A stretch of 43,068 bases of DNA from an uncultured Mediterraneibacter sp. (GTDB lineage: Bacteria; Bacillota; Clostridia; Lachnospirales; Lachnospiraceae): NCBI GenBank assembly GCA_944383695.1, contig CALWQP010000026.1, positions 1-43,068 of the forward strand. The letters run 5' to 3'. Position 1 is the stretch's first letter, and the number at the start of each line of letters is the position of its first letter. The position numbers were made by a program, and so were the translations under genes. Shown piece after piece: positions 8,367 through 16,108 of the stretch. The notes below the pieces were generated by a model. It was not told the DNA's origin and did no database searches. It was given only the letters and a program-made list of their open reading frames with translations.

Positions 8367-8631
8367 AGTGCCTTTGAAGGCGATTGCGGAAAGGGCGTAG
8401 AAATATCAGCCGAAACCGAAAATTACATATAAAATGATACAAGAATATGTGGAGAAGAAATATGGATTTAAGGTGCATACTGGGTATATTGTGGAGATAA
8501 AGAGGTCATTAGGTCTGACAATGCATGATGCTCCTAATGCGGTAGAAGAATTGAAACAGCCAAGAAAATGTCCGCCGAAAGAAAAGATAAAAGCGATAAC
8601 GGAAGCACTTAAATATTTTGAGGTGATTTGA
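8367..8631 (+). pseudogene. Detached C-terminal extension of RlmD
   Basis: From 8368 one frame reads VPLKAIAERA, a TAG at 8398-8400, then KYQPKPKITYKMIQEYVEKK and on to a stop at 8629-8631. From memory this matches the C-terminal extension of Lachnospiraceae RlmD proteins (GEGEGKVPL...KEYIEAKYGFKVHTAYI...PNAVEELKQPRK). Removing one G from the G5 tract at 8349-8353 would restore the join GEGKVP, so the extension was lost by a one-base insertion plus a nonsense change. A 65-residue open frame remains from ATG 8434, but that ATG has no convincing ribosome binding site. A sequencing error could explain the G tract but not the separate TAG. Confidence 0.7.
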
Positions 8632-8919
8632 TGGAGGAAAGGATTCATCAGATTGCAGAGGAGATAGTTCAAATACATCAAAAAGCCTATGAGATTTATT
8701 TATCGTTGGTTGAAGGTGTGTGTAGCAGAACCGTGTCAGTAGATGAATTGTCATATTTGTTAGATTATTTACTGGACTATGCATGTGATAAAAAATGTTG
8801 GGATTGTATAAAAGGATGTGTAGAAGACATTTGTATATCCTAGTTGCATTAAGTTTTATATTGAAGCATATCGGGAAATGTGGGAAGCCGAAAATAGTTA
8901 TTCAGTAGAATTTTCTTAA
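8631..8919 (+). pseudogene. Frameshifted small helical protein gene
   Basis: An ATG at 8631, overlapping the preceding stop and preceded by GAGGTG, opens a 70-residue frame beginning MEERIHQIAEEIVQIHQKAY. After an A6 run at 8790-8795 the sensible frame changes: the next frame reads KMLGLYKRMCRRHLY, and a further shift near 8838 gives YPSCIKFYIEAYREMWEAEN and ends at TAA 8917-8919. The three pieces join into one plausible helical protein of about 95 residues, so I read this as one gene broken by two indels. Family and function are unknown. It sits immediately downstream of the decaying rlmD tail. Confidence 0.55.
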
Positions 8920-8973
8920 AAGGAAAGAGGATAAGGCATTTCAGAACATTATGATGTGATTACAGGAGGCGCA

Positions 8974-9640
8974 ATGGGGGAAATAATTAAAGATACAATT
9001 CACGCAGAATAGATATTGGAATTTATACGCAGGATTTTGGGAATGAATTTATTTCATTGACAGACATTGCCCGATACAAGAGCGATGACCCAACAGCGGT
9101 TATTCAAAATTGGATGAGAAATCGTGATGTGATAGAATTTCCTAGATTATGGGAAAGGCTGCATAATCCGGATTTTAACCCCCTCGAATTCGAGGGGGTT
9201 AGAAAACAGGCAGGAGCAAACGCATTTACAATGTCACCCAAGAAGTGGATAGAAGTTACGAATGCTATCGATATTGTTTCAAAAGCGGGACGCTACGGCG
9301 GACATATGCTCATAGCGATATTGCCATGTCTTTTGCAACTTGGATTTCTCCTGAATTCCAGTTATATATCATGAAGGATTACAGGAGATTGAAGACGGAT
9401 GAGAATAGTCGGGTATCTCTAAATTGGAACTTAAACAGAGAAATTTCTAAGTTAAATTACAAGATACATACTGATTCAATTAAAGAAAATCTGATTCCGC
9501 CAGAATTAACATCGGCACAGGTTGCATATACATATGCGAATGAAGCAGATATGTTGAATGTTGTTTTATTCGGAAAAACAGCGAAGCAAGCGAGGCGTCA
9601 ATATGGCATTGAAACACAGAATCACGATCAATGTCTCTGA
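8974..9640 (+). pseudogene. KilA-N domain gene broken in two places
   Basis: Three frames together give a KilA-N domain protein, a DNA-binding family of phages and mobile elements. ATG 8974, after ACAGGAGGCGCA, encodes 12 residues to TAG 9010. The next frame gives DIGIYTQDFGNEFISLTDIA, then RYKSDDPTAVIQNWMRNRDVI and a stretch to AGRYGG near 9300. A one-base deletion there shifts to the frame reading TYAHSDIAMSFATWISPEFQ through NEADMLNVVLFGKTAKQ, ending at 9640. The usual C-terminus after GKTAKQ is missing, apparently replaced by fusion to the next remnant. The gene is dead. Its AT-rich composition differs from its neighbours. Confidence 0.8.
9177..9200. repeat. 24-bp perfect palindrome inside the KilA-N remnant
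   Basis: AACCCCCTCGAA followed by its exact reverse complement, centred on GAATTC, so all 24 bases are self-complementary with no loop. It encodes NPLEFEGV, a stretch that is normal for KilA-N proteins at this position, so it is part of the reading frame and not an insertion. Confidence 0.9.
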
Positions 9641-9819
9641 CCCGGACAGAAAAAAACCTGCATCCTCAAAGGGGCGCAGCGGCGCCTGCCTGCGAGGATC
9701 GTGAAGTTCCTCTTCGGAGGGTTCACCCAGGTATATCTTCTGACTCCGGGGCAGATCCGGGAACGGGCTTAGGGCCGGAACCGCAGGATACCGAAGCGGA
9801 GGTGCCGGATGGAGAGTAA
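9603..9819 (+). pseudogene. Remnant of a small mobile-element-type protein
   Basis: ATG 9603 opens MALKHRITINVSDPDRKKPA. A shift near 9680 leads to RLPARIVKFLFGGFTQVYLL followed by TPG, and a second shift leads to ADPGTGLGPEPQDTEAEVPD, ending at TAA 9817-9819. The KFLFG.FTQVYLLTPGQ segment recalls small proteins seen in conjugative elements and prophages of Lachnospiraceae, but I cannot name the family. The start overlaps the KilA-N remnant. Reading it as one gene with two indels is inference from the frame continuity. Confidence 0.5.
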
Positions 9820-10090
9820 GGGTTCTGGAAGAAATGAGGGAGGATCAAACAACGTCCAAAGAAGCCATGCCCTGTTGTTCCCTTCCAGCTCCCACCGGTG
9901 GCTGAACTGCACGCCCAGGAAGGAGTGGGCCGATCCGCTGGTACTGATTGAACAGTGGGATTGTCCTGCAAAAACATACATAGAAAACCGCACATTGGGA
10001 GGTGCGAATATTGTCGATATTTACCGAATATCCTTTTTGAATGATCAAAAAAATTTAAACATTTAAAAAGGGAACTATGACAAGAAAGGG
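9809..10090 (+). other. Degraded stretch with weak coding signal
   Basis: An open frame of 85 codons from ATG 9809 to 10066 has low-complexity, shifting character. A second frame reads EEMREDQTTSKEAMPCCSLP, then APTGG and a stop at about 9902, and looks at least as protein-like. I recognise neither. The start overlaps the stop of the preceding remnant, as in a compact phage-like operon. The stretch is most likely the tail of the same decayed element. Nothing else is visible up to the pilus promoter. Confidence 0.35.
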
Positions 10091-10140
10091 TTGCATTCGT
10101 TGGTGAAAATGGTAGAATTGTATCGTCGATAAGATCGACA
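10091..10140 (+). promoter_or_regulatory. Candidate promoter and dyad of the pilus operon
   Basis: TTGCAT (10091-10096), 16 bases, TAGAAT (10113-10118) is a fair sigma-A match about 75 bases before the first pilus gene. A perfect short dyad follows, GTCGAT-AAG-ATCGAC at roughly 10126-10140, at or just after the expected transcription start. That could be an operator or a 5' hairpin. No other promoter of comparable quality lies between 9820 and 10192. Confidence 0.42.
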
Positions 10141-10191
10141 GGGAAATGACACAAATATGGACAAGGAGGATAAGAGTATAAGGGAGGTGCA

Positions 10192-11055
10192 ATGAAACAG
10201 AAAAAGTATAATCTGGCGAATGAGGAAGGGAGCGTATTGGCATTCTCTGTAGTCATGCTAACAGTGATGATTTTTTTGGTCACCATTATTTCTCTGACTA
10301 CTGTTAACCGTATTGCGGTGGCGAGAAGAGTATCTGAAAACAGCCGGGAAACCAGTGAAGTGGAGAATCTCAATGCTAGTCTGGATAAAACGATCAAAGG
10401 CATCGTACTGCAGACTGACGAGCTGACAAGGTATTATCTGGTTCAGGAATATTATCAGGCAAGTGATAATACGGGCTTCGACAGTGATGTGAAACCGGAA
10501 TTTGATGCCAGTCTGAGAACGCTGGTCGACAATGGGTTCCAAGCTAGAATCCAGCAGGAGTATCTGGGGGCAAGTGGAAACGTGGATACGATGAACAAGA
10601 TTGCGGATATGCTTTTTGCGCATATGCTTGCGCATCGAACAGGGAGTGCACCTTTGCCGGTTGGCGGCGGCGCGTATCTGTACAGCTTCTCATCCAGAAC
10701 AGGAGAGTTGATTACGAATGATCCGATTTATCTGAACGGTACGGGAGACGGAAGCAGCAAACTCGAGGTGAAATCAGATCCTGCATATGGCTTTAGAGAT
10801 CCCTATGATAATTTAGCGTCAAAACATTCAAAAAGAAATGAAACGGATATCAGTGCCAGCAGTTATCTGAAGATTACTATGGACGCATCTTACAAATTGC
10901 CGGAGTCCGGTAATCAGATAACCACTGACATAGAAGTGTTATTTACATTTCCGAAATACAGTTATGCCGGACTTGATGTGTCATATCCGAACGATTCCGA
11001 AACGTTGTATAATAACGTGATTCATTATACAACAAATGTGCTTACATATCAATAA
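10192..11055 (+). CDS. PilX-like pilus assembly protein
   Basis: A 287-residue protein with a short basic N-terminus, then EEGSVLAFSVVMLTVMIFLV, a membrane helix of about 25 residues, and a large extracytoplasmic domain. This is the layout of PilX N-terminal proteins: a class III-like leader with G before the helix but no Glu at position 5. In other bacteria PilX is a minor pilin-like component affecting pilus assembly and aggregation. It opens the pilus operon, 90 bases before the major pilin. The ATG has GGGAGGTG upstream. No cysteine pair or repeat is seen in the external domain. Confidence 0.7.
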   Translation: MKQKKYNLANEEGSVLAFSVVMLTVMIFLVTIISLTTVNRIAVARRVSENSRETSEVENLNASLDKTIKGIVLQTDELTRYYLVQEYYQASDNTGFDSDVKPEFDASLRTLVDNGFQARIQQEYLGASGNVDTMNKIADMLFAHMLAHRTGSAPLPVGGGAYLYSFSSRTGELITNDPIYLNGTGDGSSKLEVKSDPAYGFRDPYDNLASKHSKRNETDISASSYLKITMDASYKLPESGNQITTDIEVLFTFPKYSYAGLDVSYPNDSETLYNNVIHYTTNVLTYQ

Positions 11056-11145
11056 TATTTCAACAAAAGAATTGTATGTACATGTCCCGGAATGCGGAGT
11101 TCCCTTATAGAAACAGAAAGAGTATATTAGGAGGATGAAGAAAAA

Positions 11146-11649
11146 ATGAAGAAAATGAATTTCAAAAGTGAATCTGGTTTCACATTGATGGAGCTTATGG
11201 TAGTGATTGGTGTACTGGCAATCCTGATCGCCATTCTTCTGCCGCAGTTTACAGGCTACACAGCGCAGGCTCAGGCGATATCCGCAGCATCAGAGGCGAA
11301 GAATGCTTTGACAGCAGGTTATTCTTACTATGTATCTGTTACATCGAGAGGTACGGGTACGGGGGCAGCTGCATCTACATTTAATCCAGATACGGCGAAG
11401 GCGAGAATGGAGAAAGCTGCTAAAACTTCTGCTAGCGGTGGTGTTGTTTCTGTTACTGATGCGACTAAGGCTAGCTATTCTGTGAAAAAAGGAGATTTGA
11501 CATTTACAACTCACTTTAATTTAAGTACTGGTAGTATTGTATCGGAGTCTGATTCAACTCAGGTGACAGGTACAATGGTATGTGAGCCTGGCGGTCAGGG
11601 CAGTGTATGTGCTGACTTAGAGGCTGAGGGTGCTTTAAAGGTACAGTAA
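11146..11649 (+). CDS. Type IV major pilin
   Basis: A 167-residue prepilin. The leader MKKMNFKSESG ends in Gly and the mature protein would start FTLMELMVVIGVLAILIAIL, with Glu at position 5, the class III consensus read by PilD. The C-terminal domain is small and rich in Ser, Thr and Ala, with a Cys pair (VCEPGGQGSVC) near the end that could form the disulfide-bounded loop common in pilins. The RBS is AGGAGG. It is the best major-pilin candidate because it is short, comes early in the operon, and is followed by an intrinsic terminator that would raise its transcript level above the downstream genes. Confidence 0.9.
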   Translation: MKKMNFKSESGFTLMELMVVIGVLAILIAILLPQFTGYTAQAQAISAASEAKNALTAGYSYYVSVTSRGTGTGAAASTFNPDTAKARMEKAAKTSASGGVVSVTDATKASYSVKKGDLTFTTHFNLSTGSIVSESDSTQVTGTMVCEPGGQGSVCADLEAEGALKVQ

Positions 11650-11687
11650 TCACTCTAACACAATTAATCAATATAACCTTAAAACAG

Positions 11688-11730
11688 AAGAATGGAGGAG
11701 AATGGCATTGCTTCTTCTCCATTCTTTTTT
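11688..11730 (+). terminator. Intra-operon terminator after the major pilin
   Basis: A 15-bp stem (11688-11702 with 11712-11726, one G-T wobble) with a 9-base loop and a TTTTTT tract ending at 11730. It stands between the major pilin and the minor pilin genes with no clear promoter after it, so it likely acts as a partial terminator setting the ratio of pilin to assembly proteins. Confidence 0.88.
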
Positions 11731-11782
11731 CTGAAATAATTAAGCCTCCAATGAGGTGTGTAACAATGGGAGGGTGAAGAAA

Positions 11783-12283
11783 ATGAAATTGGCAAAAGAA
11801 TCAGGCTTTACGCTCGCTGAGACGGCAATAGTCATCAGCATCCTTGGAGTTTTACTTATTTTAGGAATAATGAACTACACGGGAATCATTGAATCCAATA
11901 AGATCGCGGAGGCGAGGACTGACGCCCGGCTCGGGGCGGACACCGTCTTTAGTTGTCTGATGTCCAAAGGGACGCTGCGGGAAGAGGAATGTAAAGAACA
12001 GCTGAAAACGGCGCTGCCTGCCTATACGGACACGGCGCCAGGGGACTCGTACTATCGGCTCGTAAAGGGCGACCCATCGGATCCTGATAAGATATCCGCG
12101 GTAGATTTTTGCAAAGTTCTGGATGGGAGTCTGACGATTCAGCATCGGTACTGGGTTGACCGGGATGAGCTCGAATCCCGGGCTGTGACCTCTGACAGTA
12201 CAAGGGGGAATGAATTAGAAAATGCCGGAGAGGTGGACGGAGTCTGCGGCCCGGGGGCAGAAGGGTGGTGTAACTATTGGTAA
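11783..12283 (+). CDS. Minor type IV pilin
   Basis: A 166-residue prepilin: leader MKLAKESG, mature start FTLAETAIVISILGVLLILG with Glu at position 5. The globular part has four or more cysteines (FSCLMSK, EEECKEQL, FCKVL, DGVCGPG), so disulfides are likely. The ATG at 11783 has GGGAGGGTG upstream; a GTG at 11756 in the same frame lacks one and would lengthen the leader abnormally. It overlaps the next gene by 7 bases. Probably a minor or tip-associated pilin. Confidence 0.85.
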   Translation: MKLAKESGFTLAETAIVISILGVLLILGIMNYTGIIESNKIAEARTDARLGADTVFSCLMSKGTLREEECKEQLKTALPAYTDTAPGDSYYRLVKGDPSDPDKISAVDFCKVLDGSLTIQHRYWVDRDELESRAVTSDSTRGNELENAGEVDGVCGPGAEGWCNYW

Positions 12284-12684
12284 GACGGGAAGACGGATTT
12301 ACGCTGGTGGAAACAGTAGTCGTTCTGGCTGTGGTAGCCATTCTCATGGGCGTCATCGGAGTCGGTTCCAATTACTGGCTGGAAGAGCAGAGAAAAATGA
12401 ATCTGGAGACGTTAAATGAGCAGGCGAATCAGGCGCTCATCACATACTATACCATGTATGGAAGATTTCCCTTTGAGGTCTGTGTAGACGCGGGCGGTGC
12501 CCAGGCGGTAAACCCGGGAGATCCGCCGGTGATCCTGACCGAAGACCAAAGCGAGAAGCTGATGGATGAGATCGGAAAGGTGACAAGTCAGAGAGTTGTG
12601 CAGGAATATGATCCTGGAGACTATACACTGACGGTCACATACAGCAATGCATATGTGGCCGGAATGGAGTTTGAGAGGCGGTGA
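12277..12684 (+). CDS. Minor type IV pseudopilin
   Basis: A 135-residue prepilin with a short leader (MVRREDG), mature start FTLVETVVVLAVVAILMGVI and Glu at position 5. The start is TTG at 12277, overlapping the previous stop; GGGTGGTG upstream serves as a ribosome binding site. The helix continues as ERKMNLETLNEQANQALITY, then a small beta domain. It resembles GspH/FimT-type minor pseudopilins in size. It overlaps the next gene by 4 bases. Confidence 0.82.
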   Translation: MVRREDGFTLVETVVVLAVVAILMGVIGVGSNYWLEEQRKMNLETLNEQANQALITYYTMYGRFPFEVCVDAGGAQAVNPGDPPVILTEDQSEKLMDEIGKVTSQRVVQEYDPGDYTLTVTYSNAYVAGMEFERR

Positions 12685-13247
12685 AGTATGGCATGAAAAT
12701 GTGGAAAAGTGAGACGGGATTTACGCTTGTTGAGCTGACGGTCGTTATGGCTGTCATGGGAGTGTTCATAACTGCGATGACGAGTATTTTGATGGTTGCT
12801 TTTGATGTGCATGCAGAGATTGTGCAGGAGAACAGAGAACAGGCAGGCGCTGTGCTTGTGACGCAGCATCTGGAGAGGATGATCAAAAGCAACGACCGTT
12901 TAGGGTGTTTCGATCTTAAGGATAATCCGTTGGATTCCGCTGTCACTGATGACGCTCTTGCGATTAAAGTTGGCGAGGATATGTCCGGGAATGATCTTTA
13001 TGTTTTTTATTATGTGGACCCGGATAAAAAGACAATGTGTTTTGAGTATGGAAGTTCGATAGATCTAGCCAATCCCAATCCCAGTATGGAGCTTGGAAGC
13101 GGCATACAGTCTGTCAGTTGGGAGATCGGGACGAAATCCGTTGGCTGTACGCTGGTTCTGGAATCGACGGCGGCAGGAGGAACGACCTATACGGAGAGCA
13201 TGAAATTTGCCTTAAAATCAGAACAGACATCAAAATCAACACCATGA
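12681..13247 (+). CDS. Minor pilin, PilW/ComGF-like
   Basis: A 188-residue prepilin: leader MKYGMKMWKSETG, mature start FTLVELTVVMAVMGVFITAM, Glu at position 5. The helix leads into VTQHLERMIKSNDRLGCFDL, which resembles the PilW/GspJ/ComGF group of minor pilins. The start is GTG at 12681 in a GTGA overlap with the previous stop, implying coupled translation; an ATG a few codons on is possible. Part of the minor-pilin set that likely forms the tip complex with the 952-residue prepilin at the end of the operon. Confidence 0.82.
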   Translation: MKYGMKMWKSETGFTLVELTVVMAVMGVFITAMTSILMVAFDVHAEIVQENREQAGAVLVTQHLERMIKSNDRLGCFDLKDNPLDSAVTDDALAIKVGEDMSGNDLYVFYYVDPDKKTMCFEYGSSIDLANPNPSMELGSGIQSVSWEIGTKSVGCTLVLESTAAGGTTYTESMKFALKSEQTSKSTP

Positions 13248-13281
13248 ACACCATAAGAACAGAAAAAGGAAGGAACAGACA

Positions 13282-15249
13282 ATGATTAATACATTTGTAT
13301 TTACAGACAGCAAATTATATATCGGGCTGACCACTTATGGAAAGAGGGATCCTAAGATCAAGAAGCAGATCGCGATGGATTATCCCAATAAGACTTATGC
13401 AGACGGAAGGATTTTGGATGCCACGCTCCTGGCGCATGAGATCGATGTTGCACTGAAGCGGAAAAAGATGAAAGCCCAGAATGCGATTTTTGTTATTGGT
13501 CACAGTGACATCAGCGTGGTGGATTTCACCATCCCCAATGTAAAGGGCAAGCTGACCCAGGCGGTACATCAGGTGCTGGCGGGACGTTTTGTGGGTATCC
13601 AGGACAAAAACTATATTGGCTACAAGTTGAGAAGGATGGAAGGACAGCGCTACAAAGGATACAGTGTTGTTGTCCCCAAGATGATCTTGGGAGAATATTA
13701 TGACCTCTCCAAGAAGCTGGGGCTGAAGCTGCAGTCTGTGGACTACATGGGAAATGTTCTGTATAAGAGCGCGCTTCTGGCAGAGCCGAAGCTCAAGAAG
13801 GCAACCGGGATTATTATGGATAATAATGTGTGCGGACTGCGCACCTATTTCTTTACAGAAGGGGGAATGGTATTCTCCAGAGGGGAGAATGAGAGCAACT
13901 TGTTTGCGGCGGACGGCGATCAGGATGCGGAGTTCTCCTTTGAAGAGCAGCTGGAGATGGAAGATGCAGATGTGGAGGCAGTACAGAAAAGCTACGAATC
14001 TGTCCCCAAAAAATTGGATGAACTGATGGATTTCCAGGGCACGATCACCTTCTTTTTGAACCGCTATGCGGCAAAGCAGCAGGAAGGCGTGGAGCGGATG
14101 CAGGAGGCAAAGGAAGAGGCGGTCACTGAGGTGATCGAGTTGCGCAATCTGTGTGACAGGCCTTTTGAATTCGTGCCAAACTGCGAGAAGAGAGGATTTA
14201 CTTATTTCTCCAAACTGAAGAAGAAGGTCCAGGGGCTGACCAATATATACAGCAGGATGAAAGCGGCGAATCCGGCGTTTTTTGAGGAAGTCAACGAGGT
14301 CCTGGTAGAGATCGAAACGGAATTCAACACCTGTATCGAGCGGTTTCGTAAGTATCTGGAGGAAGAGCAGAGTCCGGAAGAATATCAGAGGAATATGCTG
14401 ATCCAGAGAGCCTGCAAGCTGTTAAACAGTACGATGATGATGGTGGACTTAAACGGCGGCTACAGCTCCATCGACTATGTACTCGTGGATGGCATGGAGC
14501 TGACGGATAAAGAGAAAAAGCTAATCCAGCAGAATGTGGCCAGATACTACACCGGAAAGATACAGGAGTACAGCGAGTGGGGGAGCGCTCCGGGAGAGCG
14601 CTGGATCGGGGCGTCATATAATGAATACAGCTATTTCAGCGATCTGGATCTGTCGGCAGAGATGGAGAAGAATGACAAGTATAACCGGACCAATCTGGAT
14701 AACTTTGTCCTTGGACTTGGAATCGTTGCCTGCCTGTTCGTGGTGACGAGGATCGGATTGGCAGGCTGGAATTTCTACCAGATCCAGCAGATGGATCAGC
14801 AGATCAATGAGAATGAAGCGTTCCTTACGGCAAATGAAGAGGTCAGAGCGCTGGCGGAGCAGGAAGGACAGCTGCAGGCGGATCTGGAAGAAGTGGATCA
14901 TTTTGAGAGTTATTTCGAGGCGGCGAGATTTGACCTGAGTCAGGAATATTCCCAGGTATCCGGGGTGTACAGCTCAGTGCAGGTCGTATCTATCAGCCAG
15001 GAGGAGGACAATACGATCCGCCTTCAGATCGACACGAATGATTTGAGCAACGTCTCCAGATTCGTAGAGTTAATGCTGCTGAGCGGCTATGAGGATTGTG
15101 CGTACACCAATGTCACCAGGTCAGAGACGGGATACAGGGCAGAGGTGACTTATAAATACAGACCTGACGAGGCAGTACAGGATGATGCGCAGGCGGAAGC
15201 GCAGGAGGATACTCAGGTGCAGGAAGAGGAGGTACAGGTAAGTGAGTAA
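13282..15249 (+). CDS. PilM-PilN fusion of the pilus inner-membrane platform
   Basis: A 655-residue protein. The first half is PilM-like, the actin-fold cytoplasmic ring component: FVFTDSKLYIGLTTYG, then SDISVVDFTIPNVKGKLTQA and KATGIIMDNNVCGLRTYFF. A variable acidic and helical region follows (about residues 210-440). One membrane segment (about 474-494, FVLGLGIVACLFVVTRIG) and a coiled coil with a small external domain then look like PilN. PilM (about 350) and PilN (about 190) are normally separate; here they are one chain of larger size, so the PilM-PilN contact is covalent. The RBS is AAAGGAAGGAA. It overlaps pilO by 8 bases. The PilM half has diverged and its ATP site is not obvious. Confidence 0.75.
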   Translation: MINTFVFTDSKLYIGLTTYGKRDPKIKKQIAMDYPNKTYADGRILDATLLAHEIDVALKRKKMKAQNAIFVIGHSDISVVDFTIPNVKGKLTQAVHQVLAGRFVGIQDKNYIGYKLRRMEGQRYKGYSVVVPKMILGEYYDLSKKLGLKLQSVDYMGNVLYKSALLAEPKLKKATGIIMDNNVCGLRTYFFTEGGMVFSRGENESNLFAADGDQDAEFSFEEQLEMEDADVEAVQKSYESVPKKLDELMDFQGTITFFLNRYAAKQQEGVERMQEAKEEAVTEVIELRNLCDRPFEFVPNCEKRGFTYFSKLKKKVQGLTNIYSRMKAANPAFFEEVNEVLVEIETEFNTCIERFRKYLEEEQSPEEYQRNMLIQRACKLLNSTMMMVDLNGGYSSIDYVLVDGMELTDKEKKLIQQNVARYYTGKIQEYSEWGSAPGERWIGASYNEYSYFSDLDLSAEMEKNDKYNRTNLDNFVLGLGIVACLFVVTRIGLAGWNFYQIQQMDQQINENEAFLTANEEVRALAEQEGQLQADLEEVDHFESYFEAARFDLSQEYSQVSGVYSSVQVVSISQEEDNTIRLQIDTNDLSNVSRFVELMLLSGYEDCAYTNVTRSETGYRAEVTYKYRPDEAVQDDAQAEAQEDTQVQEEEVQVSE

Positions 15250-16105
15250 GAAGGATATGAATAAGGATGTGGGGGAAGTATTCCAGTCCGTTGTAGAGTC
15301 TGTAAAGCAGAAGCGAGAAGAAGCGGGAGACGGCGGTGTCGGAAAACTTTTGGGATCTATGGTAAACCGCAAAAAAGATAAAAAGGTGAAGCGGAAATTT
15401 AAGCAGATTGAAAAAGGCGTTCTCCTGCTTGTAGGCGCCATCGGCATCGGATACGTTTCAAATGCCCTCCTTATTACAAAAGTGGACGAGCAGCTGAGCC
15501 AGACCCAGGACACATACAGGCAGTCCCAGTCTGAGCGGACGGAGGTACAGGCCCTGGTTGATAATCAGGAAGCGACGAAAGAACACATCCAGGAGATGCA
15601 GCAGCAGCTGACGGAAGTCGGAAATAAATATCCAAACTACCGTACAGAGAATGAGATTCTCATCGTGTTGAATGATCTCTTTGCCCCCAGCGGCGTCGGG
15701 GTCTCTTCCATCGCTGTAACCCCCTCCGCCCAGGTGCAGAAAGCAGAGATCAGTGCGTTGATTTCCCAGAAGGGCTTAGCAGAGTATGTGGAAAATGCAC
15801 AGTATTTTAATACCGGAGCAGCGACGGAAGAACAACCGGCAGCTGGCACCACCACAGAAGAAGGGGCGGAAGCAGCGGCAAGAGAGACGAAGTTTGATGT
15901 TACGGAAGTTACCTTCAGTGTGGATCAAATCTCCCGAGAGCAGGCGCTCGGGCTTGCGCAGAGGCTCCACTCCTCTTTTCGTATACTCATTCCGAAGAAT
16001 CTTTCCATAGTGGGAGGAAACGGAGCGGAGAATGTGTATTCTCTTCAGGGCACGCTGATGTTTTATTCCTATCGTATCAGTGAAGATACAGAAAGTCTGG
16101 TGTAG
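15242..16105 (+). CDS. PilO-like pilus platform protein
   Basis: A 287-residue bitopic protein: a cytoplasmic basic N-terminus (1-57), one membrane segment (about 58-76, VLLLVGAIGIGYVSNALLI), a coiled coil (77-125) and an external alpha/beta domain, the PilO/GspM layout. A low-complexity linker of Ala, Thr, Glu and Gly lies near residue 195-215. The start is GTG at 15242, within the end of the PilM-PilN gene, after AGGAGGTA. It is expected to pair with the PilN half of the preceding protein. Confidence 0.8.
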   Translation: MSKKDMNKDVGEVFQSVVESVKQKREEAGDGGVGKLLGSMVNRKKDKKVKRKFKQIEKGVLLLVGAIGIGYVSNALLITKVDEQLSQTQDTYRQSQSERTEVQALVDNQEATKEHIQEMQQQLTEVGNKYPNYRTENEILIVLNDLFAPSGVGVSSIAVTPSAQVQKAEISALISQKGLAEYVENAQYFNTGAATEEQPAAGTTTEEGAEAAARETKFDVTEVTFSVDQISREQALGLAQRLHSSFRILIPKNLSIVGGNGAENVYSLQGTLMFYSYRISEDTESLV

Positions 16106-16108
16106 GTC

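Noticed and set aside
8434-8631. An independent 65-residue gene.
   Set aside because: Its sequence continues upstream through a TAG and matches the RlmD C-terminal extension; the ATG has no ribosome binding site.
9057-9640. Two separate small genes (9057-9374 and 9245-9640).
   Set aside because: They are consecutive halves of one KilA-N protein joined by a one-base deletion near 9301; the 9057 start is an internal TTG.
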